Origin: Actinomycetes bacterium
GTDB lineage: Bacteria; Actinomycetota; Actinomycetes; Propionibacteriales; Propionibacteriaceae
Length of the DNA stretch: 64,000 bases
Assembly: GCA_023458095.1 (NCBI GenBank)
Contig: JAEXAS010000026.1
Location: 248,001 to 312,000, forward strand
Direction of reading: 5' to 3'
Shown here: positions 34,143 through 42,715 of the stretch, piece by piece
Numbering within the stretch: position 1 is the first letter of the stretch
Layout of the letters: each line of letters opens with the position of its first letter
Made by a program: the position numbers and the translations under genes
Notes under the pieces: model-generated
Told to the model about the DNA's origin: nothing
Databases searched by the model: none
What the model saw: only the letters and a program-made list of their open reading frames with translations

Positions 34143-35138
34143 CTATTCGGTGACATTGGCAGGCTCGATGGCCACGACCGCCCTCGGCGAACCGTCCTCG
34201 CGGAAGGCCGCATCCAACGCCTCTTCGGTAAGCCGCCTGCCCAGGGCGATCAGTTCGTCGGCACGGTGGAAGTCCATGACCTTGGCGGCATCGCCGGGCA
34301 CCGTCACCAAGACGTCGGGGGGCAAGGCGGCCAGTCGGAACCGCGTGATCAACGCACTCATCGTGTCCAACGACATCGTGGTGACGTCCCCAATACCCAA
34401 GCCCGGCGGCGGCTCCTGGTAGGTCGGCGACGGCGCCTCGGTGCCCTCACCGCGGTTGAACCGCGTCATCATCGACGCGACGAACTCGTTCTCCCACACC
34501 CCCGCGGCTGACCGCAGGAAGCGATCCCACCACTCATTGGACGGCCGCTGTTCAGCGGATTCCCTGGCTGGGGAAAAGATCTCGGTGTGGTCCTTGGGCC
34601 CGCTGAGGCTGATCGCCATGGTGAAGTCGGCATCGGCGGAGATCACCGGCTCCATCGGCACCGGATTGAGCACCCCGCCGTCGACCAACAGTCGCCCGTT
34701 GACCATGATGGGGGTGACCAGCCCGGGAATCCCCACCGAGGCGCGGATTGCCGCCTGCAAGGGGCCGCGGCTGAACCACACCTCACGCCGGGCACCGATA
34801 TCGGTGGCGACCGCAGTGTAGGGAATGGGCAGATCCTCGATCAGGGCGCCATCCAGCAACTCGTCCACTCGACCCAGCACCCGCTCGAGTTTGACCAGTC
34901 CAGGCCCTGGCAGGACGGGATCGAGCAGTTTGCGCACATCCCTGGCAGACAGCGTCGTGACCCAGTCGGTATAGGCGTCGATCGTGTCGGTGACATAGAG
35001 ACCGGCCACCAGCGCACCCATGGACGTCCCGGCGATGGCCGTGACCTCATACCCTCGTTCGCGAAGCACCTGCAATGCCCCGATATGGGCATAGCCGCGA
35101 GCTCCGCCCGAACCCAGCACCAACGCAACCCTTTTCAC
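34143..35138 (-). CDS. Patatin-like phospholipase
   Basis: The GTG at 35138 begins KRVALVLGSGGARGYAHIG, with the oxyanion loop (G-G-A-R-G) and nucleophile motif GTSMG (about residues 40-45). A D-G dyad follows in LLVDGGVLNPVP, matching the patatin Ser-Asp dyad. The 331-aa product is a soluble patatin similar to bacterial RssA-type proteins. It would hydrolyse acyl esters of lipids. It is divergent from the rhomboid gene, with about 50 bp between them. Confidence 0.88.
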   Translation of the reverse strand: MKRVALVLGSGGARGYAHIGALQVLRERGYEVTAIAGTSMGALVAGLYVTDTIDAYTDWVTTLSARDVRKLLDPVLPGPGLVKLERVLGRVDELLDGALIEDLPIPYTAVATDIGARREVWFSRGPLQAAIRASVGIPGLVTPIMVNGRLLVDGGVLNPVPMEPVISADADFTMAISLSGPKDHTEIFSPARESAEQRPSNEWWDRFLRSAAGVWENEFVASMMTRFNRGEGTEAPSPTYQEPPPGLGIGDVTTMSLDTMSALITRFRLAALPPDVLVTVPGDAAKVMDFHRADELIALGRRLTEEALDAAFREDGSPRAVVAIEPANVTE

Positions 35139-35187
35139 ACCGCCATTATCTCCATAGCGGGAAAGCCCGCCGGGTAGGGTTTCGGGC

Positions 35188-36114
35188 ATGACTCAACCGC
35201 CGCCTCCCGCGGTCTGCTACCGACACCCCGACCGGCCCACCTACATCGCCTGCCAACGGTGCGGACGCCCGATCTGCGGAGACTGCATGATCAGCGCGGC
35301 GGTTGGATTCCAATGCCCCGAATGCGTTGCCACCGGTGCCCGCGAAACCCGCCAGCATGTGGGCCCGTTCGGAGGACGCATCTCGACCAACCCCGCACTG
35401 ACCTCGATCATCCTGATCGTGATGAACGCTGCGGTGTGGGTAGCGATCACGCTGACCGGCGGACGAACCAGCAGCCTAGCTCAACTGCTGTCGATCACCC
35501 CGATCGGGCAATGCTGGTCCAGTTCCCAGCCCGGCTCCTACTACCCCGAGGTGCACACCGCGGCGATTTGCCAGACCGTCTCGGACGGAGCCTGGATGCC
35601 CGGGGTCGCCGACGGCGCCTGGTGGCAGCTGATTACCAGTGGCTTCACCCACATCGACATCCTGCACATCGGCATGAACATGCTGGCGCTGTGGTTCCTG
35701 GGACCCCCCGTGGAACGCGCCATCGGCCGGGCCCGGTTCCTGGCGATCTACCTCATCTCGCTGCTAGCCGCCTCGGTTTCGGTGATGTTCTTCGCCGCCC
35801 CCACCACGACCACGATGGGCGCCTCGGGAGCGATCTTCGGACTCATCGGCGCCCTGCTGCTGTTGACGCTGAAGGTGGGCGGAGATTTCCGCGGTGTGCT
35901 GTTCTGGTTGGTCATCAACGTGGCTTTCACCTTCACCGGCTCCGGCATCTCCTGGCAGGGCCACCTCGGCGGCCTGGTCGGTGGTCTGGCCGCCTCCGCG
36001 ATCGTCCTGTTCGCTCCCCGCAAGGATCGGGTCCCACTGCAATGGGCGGGGCTGACCACGCTAACCCTCCTGCTGGGGCTGCTGGCCGCGTTCCGCATCA
36101 TCCAGCTCGGCTGA
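35188..36114 (+). CDS. Rhomboid intramembrane serine protease with N-terminal zinc finger
   Basis: The 308-aa product starts with a short B-box-like zinc finger (CYRHPDRPTYIACQRCGRPICGDC would be longer than shown; key Cys/His at residues about 10-33 and 45-48). A first membrane helix, an extracellular loop and the six-helix rhomboid core follow. Catalytic Ser is S213 in GASGAIFG and the His is H259 in SWQGHLGG. HIDILHIGMNMLALW is the family helix. It probably cleaves membrane proteins. Its 3' end overlaps the convergent terC gene by 54 bases. Confidence 0.9.
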   Translation: MTQPPPPAVCYRHPDRPTYIACQRCGRPICGDCMISAAVGFQCPECVATGARETRQHVGPFGGRISTNPALTSIILIVMNAAVWVAITLTGGRTSSLAQLLSITPIGQCWSSSQPGSYYPEVHTAAICQTVSDGAWMPGVADGAWWQLITSGFTHIDILHIGMNMLALWFLGPPVERAIGRARFLAIYLISLLAASVSVMFFAAPTTTTMGASGAIFGLIGALLLLTLKVGGDFRGVLFWLVINVAFTFTGSGISWQGHLGGLVGGLAASAIVLFAPRKDRVPLQWAGLTTLTLLLGLLAAFRIIQLG

Positions 36115-37101
36115 GCCGGCCCGCATCGCAGCCTGGCGCCGATGGCGATTCGCCAACAGGCTGGTCATCACAACCGTGGCCAGAATCGCCACGATGACGA
36201 CCAGCGAGGCATTCGTCGGGACGGTCGGCACCATCGGCCAGATGCCGTGTGCCCAGTGCAGCACCAGCTTCACGCCGATGAAGGCCAGGATCGCAGCCAA
36301 GCCGTAGCCCAGGTGCACCAAAGCACTCAGGAGGCCTTCCAACACGAAGTAAAGCGCCCGCAGCCCCAGCAGCGCGAAAGCATTGGTGACGAACACCAGA
36401 TAGGGATCACCGGTGATGCCGTACACCGCCGGCACCGAATCGACGGCGAAGACCACATCGGTGGCCAGGATGGCCAATGTCGCCAGCACCAGTGGCGTGA
36501 CCGCGCGGCGCCCGTTCTCAACCACGCTCATTCGCGTGCCCTGGTAGCCCTCGGTCACCGGGTAGAAACGACGTACCAGGCGCACCACCCGCAACTGATT
36601 CGGGTCGATCTCCTGCTCGCTGGGATCGCGGGCATCCCGATAGACCTTCACAGCGGTCGCCAGCAGAATCGCCCCGAACAACAAGAAGGTCCAGGAGAAG
36701 GACGCCAGCATTGCCGCCCCGATGGCAATGAAGACACCGCGCAGCACCAGTGCGCCGGCCACCCCGATCAGCAGCACCCGCTGCTGAAGTTCCCGAGGGA
36801 CGGCGAAGGAGGCCAACAGGAGCATGAAGACAAACAGGTTGTCCACGCTCAAGGACTTCTCCACCAGATAGCCGCCGTAGTACTGGGTGGCGATCTGTCC
36901 GCCGTACTGGAACCAGATCCAGCCGCCGAAGGCCAGGGGCAAGGCGATGTAGAAGACCGACCAACCGATGGCCTCGGTGATCGAGACCTCATGGGGCTTG
37001 CGGGTGACGAAAAAGTCGGCAACGAACAAGACCACCACTGCGGCCAAGGTGATGGCCCACAGGGTGGGGGTTCCGATGCCGAGTTCCAAGGTGGAGATCA
37101 T
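36061..37101 (-). CDS. TerC-family membrane transporter (Alx/MeeF-like, likely manganese export)
   Basis: The ATG at 37101 has GAGAGGAA before it; an in-frame start at 37143 is inside the riboswitch. The 346-aa protein has seven to nine membrane segments. It carries the conserved acidic motifs SLSVDNLFVFMLL and ATDVVFAVDSVPAV, which line the metal path in TerC/Alx proteins. Recent work links this family to manganese export, and a manganese-type riboswitch sits in its leader, so Mn2+ efflux is the best inference. The stop is 54 bases inside the convergent rhomboid gene. Confidence 0.88.
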   Translation of the reverse strand: MISTLELGIGTPTLWAITLAAVVVLFVADFFVTRKPHEVSITEAIGWSVFYIALPLAFGGWIWFQYGGQIATQYYGGYLVEKSLSVDNLFVFMLLLASFAVPRELQQRVLLIGVAGALVLRGVFIAIGAAMLASFSWTFLLFGAILLATAVKVYRDARDPSEQEIDPNQLRVVRLVRRFYPVTEGYQGTRMSVVENGRRAVTPLVLATLAILATDVVFAVDSVPAVYGITGDPYLVFVTNAFALLGLRALYFVLEGLLSALVHLGYGLAAILAFIGVKLVLHWAHGIWPMVPTVPTNASLVVIVAILATVVMTSLLANRHRRQAAMRAGSAELDDAERGQQPQQEG

Positions 37102-37113
37102 GGGCGGGTTCCT

Positions 37114-37220
37114 CTCACAGATCGTCTGTGAGGTCTCCTTCACCGCTGAGGGCGGTGCGTCCGCGAGGACTGGGCGTCCGTATTGACCGCGGGCGACTTG
37201 GCGAAGTACTCCCCTCGGGG
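37114..37220 (-). promoter_or_regulatory. yybP-ykoY-type manganese riboswitch
   Basis: Read on the minus strand, the leader has the conserved GGGGAGTA (plus 37207-37214), a GCGGTCAATAC block and a final GAAGGAGACCT (plus 37130-37142). The last 19 bases form an 8-bp hairpin CTCACAGA/TCTGTGAG (plus 37114-37132) whose 3' arm overlaps the GAG of the terC ribosome site. Metal binding would be expected to change that pairing. The family commonly precedes terC genes. Confidence 0.72.
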
Positions 37221-37281
37221 TTGAGCCTAGCGGAGGCGGCAGGGCATCCCTAGGCGAGGGGGTAAAACCTCCCAGCCCGGC

Positions 37282-37893
37282 TCACGATGCTCGCGCGGAC
37301 GCCTGCACCTGAGTGATCAGACCGCGATGGAAGCGATCCTCGCCGGTGAGTTCAGGATGAAAGGCCAAGGCGGTGATGGAGGCCTGCCGGACCCCGACGA
37401 TCGAGGATCCGCGTTGTGCGATCACTGAGACTCCGGCCCCCGCCCGAACCACCTCAGGTGCTCGAATGAAGGCGACCGAGACCGGACCCTGGGAGGTCTG
37501 CAACGTTTCCACCGAAGAGTCCACCTGCGGACCGAAGGCATTGCGACGCACACCGACGTCCAAGACCTGCAAGGAACGCTGCCCCGGCGCGGGGTCCAGC
37601 ACCTCGTCGGCGAGCAGGATCAGCCCGGCACAGGTGGCCAGGGTCGGCAGTCCGTCCGCGATAGCTGTGCGCAGCGGGTCGAAGAGTTCGAAGGTCCGCA
37701 GCAGTCGATCGATCACCGACGACTCACCGCCGGGCAACACCATCGCGTCCACCCGCAATCCGTCACTGCCGAGCAGATCAGCCGGGGTGCGCACCCATGC
37801 GGCGCGCGCCCCCAGCGATTCCAGCAGTTCGGCATGCTCAGACACCCCACCTTGGAGCGCGAGCACCCCCACCGTAGAGCGGGCGTGGATCAT
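37282..37893 (-). CDS. pdxT: PdxT, glutaminase subunit of PLP synthase
   Basis: ATG 37893 overlaps the pdxS stop (TGATG); a GTG at 37896 is also possible. The 203-aa product is a class I glutamine amidotransferase-like protein. It has GVLALQGGVSEHAELL at the start, then VLPGGESSVIDRL, the nucleophile motif LATCAGLILLA, and the His-Glu end (AFHPELTGEDRFH). It releases ammonia from glutamine and passes it to PdxS. Order pdxS-pdxT and length are typical. Confidence 0.95.
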   Translation of the reverse strand: MIHARSTVGVLALQGGVSEHAELLESLGARAAWVRTPADLLGSDGLRVDAMVLPGGESSVIDRLLRTFELFDPLRTAIADGLPTLATCAGLILLADEVLDPAPGQRSLQVLDVGVRRNAFGPQVDSSVETLQTSQGPVSVAFIRAPEVVRAGAGVSVIAQRGSSIVGVRQASITALAFHPELTGEDRFHRGLITQVQASARAS

Positions 37894-38798
37894 CACCAGC
37901 CCCGTTCGGCCAGCCGGTGCGGTGCCGGGACGTCGGCGACGTTGATACCAACCATGGCCTCACCCAGACCCCGGGAGGTCTCGGCGATCACGGCCGGATC
38001 GCTGTAGGCCGCGGTGGCCTTGACGATGGCGGCGGCACGCTTGGCAGGATCCCCGGACTTGAAGATGCCCGACCCGACGAACACTCCCTCCGCACCCAAC
38101 TGCATCAGCAAGGCGGCATCGGCCGGAGTGGCCACCCCACCGGCGGTGAACAGCACCACCGGCAGCTTGCCGGTCTCGGCCACTTCCCGCACCAAGCCGT
38201 AGGGGGCCGACAGTTCCTTGGCCGCCACGTAAAGCTGATCGGGGTTGGCCGCGAAGGTGGCCTGCAAGGCGGCGATCTCGGCCCGGATTGTGCGGATGTG
38301 CTTGACCGCCTCGGACACGTCGCCGGTACCGGCCTCACCCTTGGAGCGGATCATGGCCGCACCCTCGGTGATCCGGCGCAGCGCCTCGCCCAGATTGGTG
38401 GCGCCACACACGAAGGGCACCGTGAAGCCGTGCTTGTCGATGTGATTGACGTAGTCGGCCGGCGAGAGCACCTCCGATTCGTCGATGTAGTCGACCTTGA
38501 GCTGCTGCAGGACCTGGGCTTCGACAAAGTGCCCGATGCGCGCCTTAGCCATCACCGGAATGGACACCGCCTCGATGATCGCGGCGATGAGATCGGGGTC
38601 GCTCATACGGGCCACACCGCCCTGCGCACGAATGTCGGCCGGCACTCGTTCCAGTGCCATCACCGCCACGGCGCCGGCGTCTTCGGCAATACGAGCTTGT
38701 TCGGGGGTGACCACGTCCATGATCACGCCACCCTTGAGCATGTCGGCCAAGCCTCGCTTGACCGTCGGAGTCCCTAGTTGTGTCGTCACGGCGTCCAT
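37893..38798 (-). CDS. pdxS: PdxS, synthase subunit of pyridoxal 5'-phosphate synthase
   Basis: The 301-aa TIM-barrel protein carries family blocks KRGLADMLKGGVIMDVVT, ADIRAQGGVARMSDP (with the K/D catalytic set), MAKARIGHFVEAQ and LFTAGGVATPADAAL. With PdxT it makes PLP from ribose 5-phosphate, glyceraldehyde 3-phosphate and glutamine-derived ammonia. It is divergent from pdxR, and the intervening 70 bp hold an inverted repeat. All key residues appear intact. Confidence 0.97.
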   Translation of the reverse strand: MDAVTTQLGTPTVKRGLADMLKGGVIMDVVTPEQARIAEDAGAVAVMALERVPADIRAQGGVARMSDPDLIAAIIEAVSIPVMAKARIGHFVEAQVLQQLKVDYIDESEVLSPADYVNHIDKHGFTVPFVCGATNLGEALRRITEGAAMIRSKGEAGTGDVSEAVKHIRTIRAEIAALQATFAANPDQLYVAAKELSAPYGLVREVAETGKLPVVLFTAGGVATPADAALLMQLGAEGVFVGSGIFKSGDPAKRAAAIVKATAAYSDPAVIAETSRGLGEAMVGINVADVPAPHRLAERGW

Positions 38799-38807
38799 GG
38801 TGCGCTG

Positions 38808-38860
38808 TTACTGGACCATGCAGAAGTGCCAGAACTAGGCCAATTCGTATAGTCCAGTAT
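38808..38860. promoter_or_regulatory. PdxR operator candidate
   Basis: TTACTGGAC (38808-38816) and GTCCAGTAT (38852-38860) share the perfect inverted arms TACTGGAC/GTCCAGTA. Their centres are about 44 bp apart (four helical turns), between divergent pdxS and pdxR. MocR-type PdxR dimers bind paired sites in such regions. Confidence 0.65.
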
Positions 38861-38869
38861 TCTTCCGGT

Positions 38870-40297
38870 ATGCGCCGAACCCCGGAAATCACCGTGCCCG
38901 TGCACCTCGATCCCGACGGCGACACCCTGCCCCAGCAGGTTGCCGCACAACTGCGGGAACTGATCGTGAGCGACGTCCTCGCCCCCGGTGATCCCATTCC
39001 GTCCAGCCGGGCCTTGGCTCAGCACCTGGGCGTATCCCGGGGATCGGTCGTGGCCGCCTACGACCAGCTTCTTGCCGAGGGCTACATCAGTGCCACTCTC
39101 GGCCAGGGCACCGTGGTGAATCCCCAACTTCGGCGAGTCCACCCGCCGACCGTGCGGCCCCGGCTCCCCCACCCGGAACCGACCTCGCCTCCCCTGCTCG
39201 ATCTTCGGCCGGGCCGGCCCTGGACCGGCGATCTGGTCGGCCCACAATGGAAGGCGGCCTGGCGGCAGGCCGCGAATGCTCCCGCGGAGGACCAACCGCC
39301 CGGCCTAGGACTGCCCCAACTGCGACGAGCCTGGAGCGACCATCTGCGCCGCATGCGCGCCGTGGTGCGTGATCCGAGCCAGATCGCGGTCACCGGCGGC
39401 GGCCGTGATGGGCTGGCGCTGATCCTGCTGGCCCTGCACCGCCCCGGACTGCGCGTCGGGGTCGAAGAACCCGGCTACCCGTCGCTGCGACGGGTTCCCC
39501 GGCACTACGGCGCCGGCGTCGTCCCACTGCCGGTCGATGAGCACGGGTTAGTCACCTCCGAGTTGCCGACCGGGGCCCAGGCTCCCGAAGTGCTCCTGGT
39601 CACGCCCAGCCACCAATACCCCTTGGGCGGCTCCCTTCCGGTGGATCGGCGCCAACAGCTTCTGGAATGGGCCCACCACCATCAGGTCGTGGTGGTGGAG
39701 GATGACTACGACTCCGAGCTGCGCTACACCTCCTCACCACTGCCGGCACTCGCGGCTCTGGACGACCCGACTACCGGTCGGGTGGTCCTGCTGAGCACGT
39801 TGTCGAAAACCATCACTGCGGCACTGGCCACCGGCTTTCTGGCACTTCCGGAATGGCTGGTCCCCCAGGTCGCTGCGATCCGCGACGACCTCGGCCAACC
39901 CCAAGGCCTGGTAGCCCAACGAGCCGTTGCCGAATACCTGGAGGTCGGCGCCCTGCGCATCCACACCCAGCGCATGCGTCAGCGCTACCGGCGACGCCGC
40001 GCGGAGGTCGTAGCCGCATTGCGCGACTGCCCCGGGCTGGCGGTGTATCCGATGGACGGCGGTCTGCACGCCGTGGTGGAGACCCAGCGCGACGAGGCTG
40101 CTGTGGTCGCCGAGCTCGCCGAGCGTGGCGTCCAGGTGAGCCCGCTGTCGCAGTATTGGTCACAGGCCGGCAGTCGGCGCGGCATCGTCTTCGGGTTCGG
40201 GGCGGTGAGCGCCGCTGAACTCTCCACCGGACTGCGGCTGATCTCGGAGGTTGCCGCACCGAAACACCGCCGCGCGACCACCGAGGAGGCACACTAG
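38870..40297 (+). CDS. pdxR: PdxR, MocR/GntR-family regulator of PLP synthesis
   Basis: The ATG at 38870 is used (475 aa). The N-terminal GntR winged helix shows LPQQVAAQLRELIVSDVL, LGVSRGSVVAAYDQLLAEG and a wing. An aminotransferase-I-like domain follows, with a PLP Lys in LSTLSKTI and the FGFG-type end. MocR proteins of this set sense PLP and control pdxST, which lies divergently here. Repression or activation of pdxST cannot be told from sequence alone. Confidence 0.92.
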   Translation: MRRTPEITVPVHLDPDGDTLPQQVAAQLRELIVSDVLAPGDPIPSSRALAQHLGVSRGSVVAAYDQLLAEGYISATLGQGTVVNPQLRRVHPPTVRPRLPHPEPTSPPLLDLRPGRPWTGDLVGPQWKAAWRQAANAPAEDQPPGLGLPQLRRAWSDHLRRMRAVVRDPSQIAVTGGGRDGLALILLALHRPGLRVGVEEPGYPSLRRVPRHYGAGVVPLPVDEHGLVTSELPTGAQAPEVLLVTPSHQYPLGGSLPVDRRQQLLEWAHHHQVVVVEDDYDSELRYTSSPLPALAALDDPTTGRVVLLSTLSKTITAALATGFLALPEWLVPQVAAIRDDLGQPQGLVAQRAVAEYLEVGALRIHTQRMRQRYRRRRAEVVAALRDCPGLAVYPMDGGLHAVVETQRDEAAVVAELAERGVQVSPLSQYWSQAGSRRGIVFGFGAVSAAELSTGLRLISEVAAPKHRRATTEEAH

Positions 40298-40301
40298 GAG
40301 A

Positions 40302-41123
40302 ATGCTGCGCGTCATCACGACAGTAGTCACGTTGGCCCTGGCGGCCTCCGTGGGTGCGGTCGCTCTGATCGACACGACTCCGGACGCAGCACCACGCCCG
40401 GAAGTCACCGTGCGCGCGCTGGCCGCCCAGCGCTGGCGGCCCCAGCCCGGAGCAAGCTTCCAGATCCAGTACTCCGGCAAGCTGCGTGCCACCACCGCCG
40501 CCGTGATCGACCTGGACGGTGTCGAAACCAGCAAGGCGACCGTCACCAGACTCAAGCGAGCCGGCAAGAGGGTGATCTGCTACTTCAATGCCGGAGCCTG
40601 GGAGAACTGGCGCGCCGACCGGGGCAAGTTCCCCGCCTCGGTGCGGGGCAAGAAGATGGACGGCTGGCCGGACGAGCGCTGGTTGGATGTTCGCAAGCGG
40701 TCGATCCTGATGCCGATCATGACCGCGCGCATGAAGGTCTGCAAAGCCAAGGGCTTCGATGCCGTGGACCCCGACAACCTTGACGGCTACCAAGCCAAGA
40801 CCGGGTTCCGGATCACTCGAAAAGCTGAACTCGCCTATGTGAAGGCGCTGAGCCGGGTGGCGCATCGCCTCGGCATGTCCATCGGATTGAAGAACGGGCT
40901 GGGCATGATCCGCGCCGCGGAGCCGATGGTTGACTTCGCCGTCAACGAGCAATGCCTGCAGTATCACGAATGCTCGGCCTATCGTCCATTCGTGCGCGCC
41001 AAGAAGGCGGTCTTCCACATCGAGTACCGCGGCACCATCACCAGCATCTGCGCCCACGCCCCCGCCGGTTTCAGCAGCGTGCGCAAGCACCTTCGGTTGG
41101 ACGCCTGGGCTCGTCGCTGCTGA
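40302..41123 (+). CDS. Secreted GH114 (endo-alpha-1,4-polygalactosaminidase-like) protein
   Basis: The ATG follows TAGGAGA. The 273-aa product has a hydrophobic N-terminus acting as a signal or anchor. The GH114 family blocks follow: IDLDGVETSKATV, VICYFNAGAWENWR, LDVRKRSILMPIM, GFDAVDPDNLDGY and VNEQCLQYHEC. Acid residues in GFDAVDPDN are probably catalytic. Such enzymes cut galactosaminogalactan-like polymers, but bacterial members are mostly unstudied. It follows pdxR directly and may share its transcript. Confidence 0.85.
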   Translation: MLRVITTVVTLALAASVGAVALIDTTPDAAPRPEVTVRALAAQRWRPQPGASFQIQYSGKLRATTAAVIDLDGVETSKATVTRLKRAGKRVICYFNAGAWENWRADRGKFPASVRGKKMDGWPDERWLDVRKRSILMPIMTARMKVCKAKGFDAVDPDNLDGYQAKTGFRITRKAELAYVKALSRVAHRLGMSIGLKNGLGMIRAAEPMVDFAVNEQCLQYHECSAYRPFVRAKKAVFHIEYRGTITSICAHAPAGFSSVRKHLRLDAWARRC

Positions 41124-41127
41124 GGGC

Positions 41128-41664
41128 TCAGGTGAGTTGTCGACGCAGCGTGCGGATCGCTCGATGTTGAAGCAGCTTGACCGAGCCTTCGCTGCGTCCC
41201 AGGATCTCGGCGGTCTCGGCTAGGGAGAACCGATCCAAAAAGCGCAGCGTGATCACAGCGCGCTGATCCGGAGTGAGTCGATCCAGAATCTCGGCCAGGT
41301 CGGCCTCGGCCAACGCAGCGTGGTCCGCCCCAGGGGTAGCCATCTCGGCCCCGGACGCTGCCAGCGGATCCGCACTCAGGATCGTGGGACGGCGATCCGC
41401 GCGACGCCATTGATCAACCAGTCGACTGCGCGCAATCAAAAACACCCAGGTGCGGAACCCGTTCTCGTCGCCATGGAAGTCGCCGATCTTGCGCACGATC
41501 TGGGCGAAGCAATCGCCCAGCAGATCTTCGGGGTCCGTTGCGCCTTGGGATCGCAGGAATCGCAGCAGCGGTGGGGCGAACTCCTGGTACAACTCGACCC
41601 AGGCCCATTCCAGGCCCTCAGATGCGGCCCAGAGCACCTCAGGGAATCGCGAGCCGATCGGCAT
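41128..41664 (-). CDS. ECF-type sigma factor
   Basis: The 178-aa product has a sigma-2 region (LYQEFAPPLLRFLRSQ, then DPEDLLGDCF and RTWVFLIARSRLVDQWR) and a sigma-4 HTH (LTPDQRAVITLRFLDRFSLAETAEILGRSEGSV, key helices at residues 125-165). There is no sigma-3, as expected of ECF factors. On the same strand, 160 bp upstream, lies a membrane protein that could be its anti-sigma factor. If so, the order is reversed from the usual. Confidence 0.9.
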   Translation of the reverse strand: MPIGSRFPEVLWAASEGLEWAWVELYQEFAPPLLRFLRSQGATDPEDLLGDCFAQIVRKIGDFHGDENGFRTWVFLIARSRLVDQWRRADRRPTILSADPLAASGAEMATPGADHAALAEADLAEILDRLTPDQRAVITLRFLDRFSLAETAEILGRSEGSVKLLQHRAIRTLRRQLT

Positions 41665-41826
41665 GTGGGTTGTCCAAGCGTGTGAAGACGGTTCCCAAAA
41701 AGGCTAACGCACCAAGGACGGGGACGCCGGGTCAGCGGGGGGATACCGACCCGGCGTCAAAGAACTGGGAGTGGTACGTCGCGGTACCCCCGGGGGAATG
41801 GGTCCCAGTTCAGCTCAGAATGCCGT

Positions 41827-42492
41827 CTATTTCGAGGGTGTCTTCTCGGCGGCGCGATCTTTGCCGGTCTTCTTCGTCGAGGTCGGAGCCGGGGTCTTAT
41901 TGTGCCCGGGCGCCTCACTCGACTTCCCGCGGGCCGTCGCCGACGGCACCGAACCGCTGCCCGGATCGGCAGCGTGGGTATTGTCCTTGGCCGGCGCTGA
42001 GCCCGGATCGGCCGATCCCTGAGCGGGCTTCGCGCTAGGGGCGGCACTGGGCAGGGTGGTCACCGGAACAGTGGGATGGTCCGATTGAGCCTGCGGGCCT
42101 GTCGTGAGGCCCGGCACTGGCGCCGGCTGAGATGTCGGAGCTGCCGGCCCCCACGGGAACCATCCCGTCCAGGGCTGACCAGGCGTTCCAGCTGCGGCGG
42201 CCACGCCGACCCCGGCGGAGATTCCGGCAAGAATTCCGGCGACGGTACCGATGATGAGTCGTCGGGATCGGCGGGCCATTCGACCTTGGCTATGCGGGCT
42301 TGACTCCGTTGTCGCCGACTGGATGGCCTGACGCATGCGAAGCAGGTGGGCTGGGGCCACGGGCGCGACGTCAGGTAATGTCTGGGCGGCTTGCACTTGG
42401 TCGAGAAAAGTGGCGACGCGGCCCAGGGCAGGGTCGTCGGAGGCAACCTGACCGGCCAAGAGCCGGTCGAAGTCCGTCTGGTTGTTCTCCAT
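41827..42492 (-). CDS. Single-pass membrane protein with Pro/Ser/Thr-rich exterior, possible sigma partner
   Basis: The ATG at 42492 has AAAGGTGG upstream (221 aa). The N-terminal 70 residues are cytoplasmic and acidic (DFDRLLAGQVASDDPALGRVAT). A basic segment RRSRRLI precedes one membrane helix, followed by a long Ala/Pro/Ser/Thr/Lys-rich outer part. This layout is common in anti-sigma proteins linked to ECF factors, but no zinc anti-sigma motif (HxxxCxxC) is present. Link to the neighbouring sigma gene is inferred from proximity only. Confidence 0.6.
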   Translation of the reverse strand: MENNQTDFDRLLAGQVASDDPALGRVATFLDQVQAAQTLPDVAPVAPAHLLRMRQAIQSATTESSPHSQGRMARRSRRLIIGTVAGILAGISAGVGVAAAAGTPGQPWTGWFPWGPAAPTSQPAPVPGLTTGPQAQSDHPTVPVTTLPSAAPSAKPAQGSADPGSAPAKDNTHAADPGSGSVPSATARGKSSEAPGHNKTPAPTSTKKTGKDRAAEKTPSK

Positions 42493-42715
42493 GTGCCACC
42501 TTTCGCCTCGGAAACCGCTCAGCGATGGCAAAAGGTTACGGGGCGACCAGGAATTTCGCGGAAAGGCAGGTCGATGTCGAATTCAGCCACGCCACGTGAC
42601 GACCGCGCTCGCCGCTCGGCCCGCTGTGGGATTAGCCCCTGTTGCCCTGTGGCCGGCTACCGATACGGGTCTACTCTGAACCCAGCGAGTCACACGAGCA
42701 CCTATATGAGGGGTC

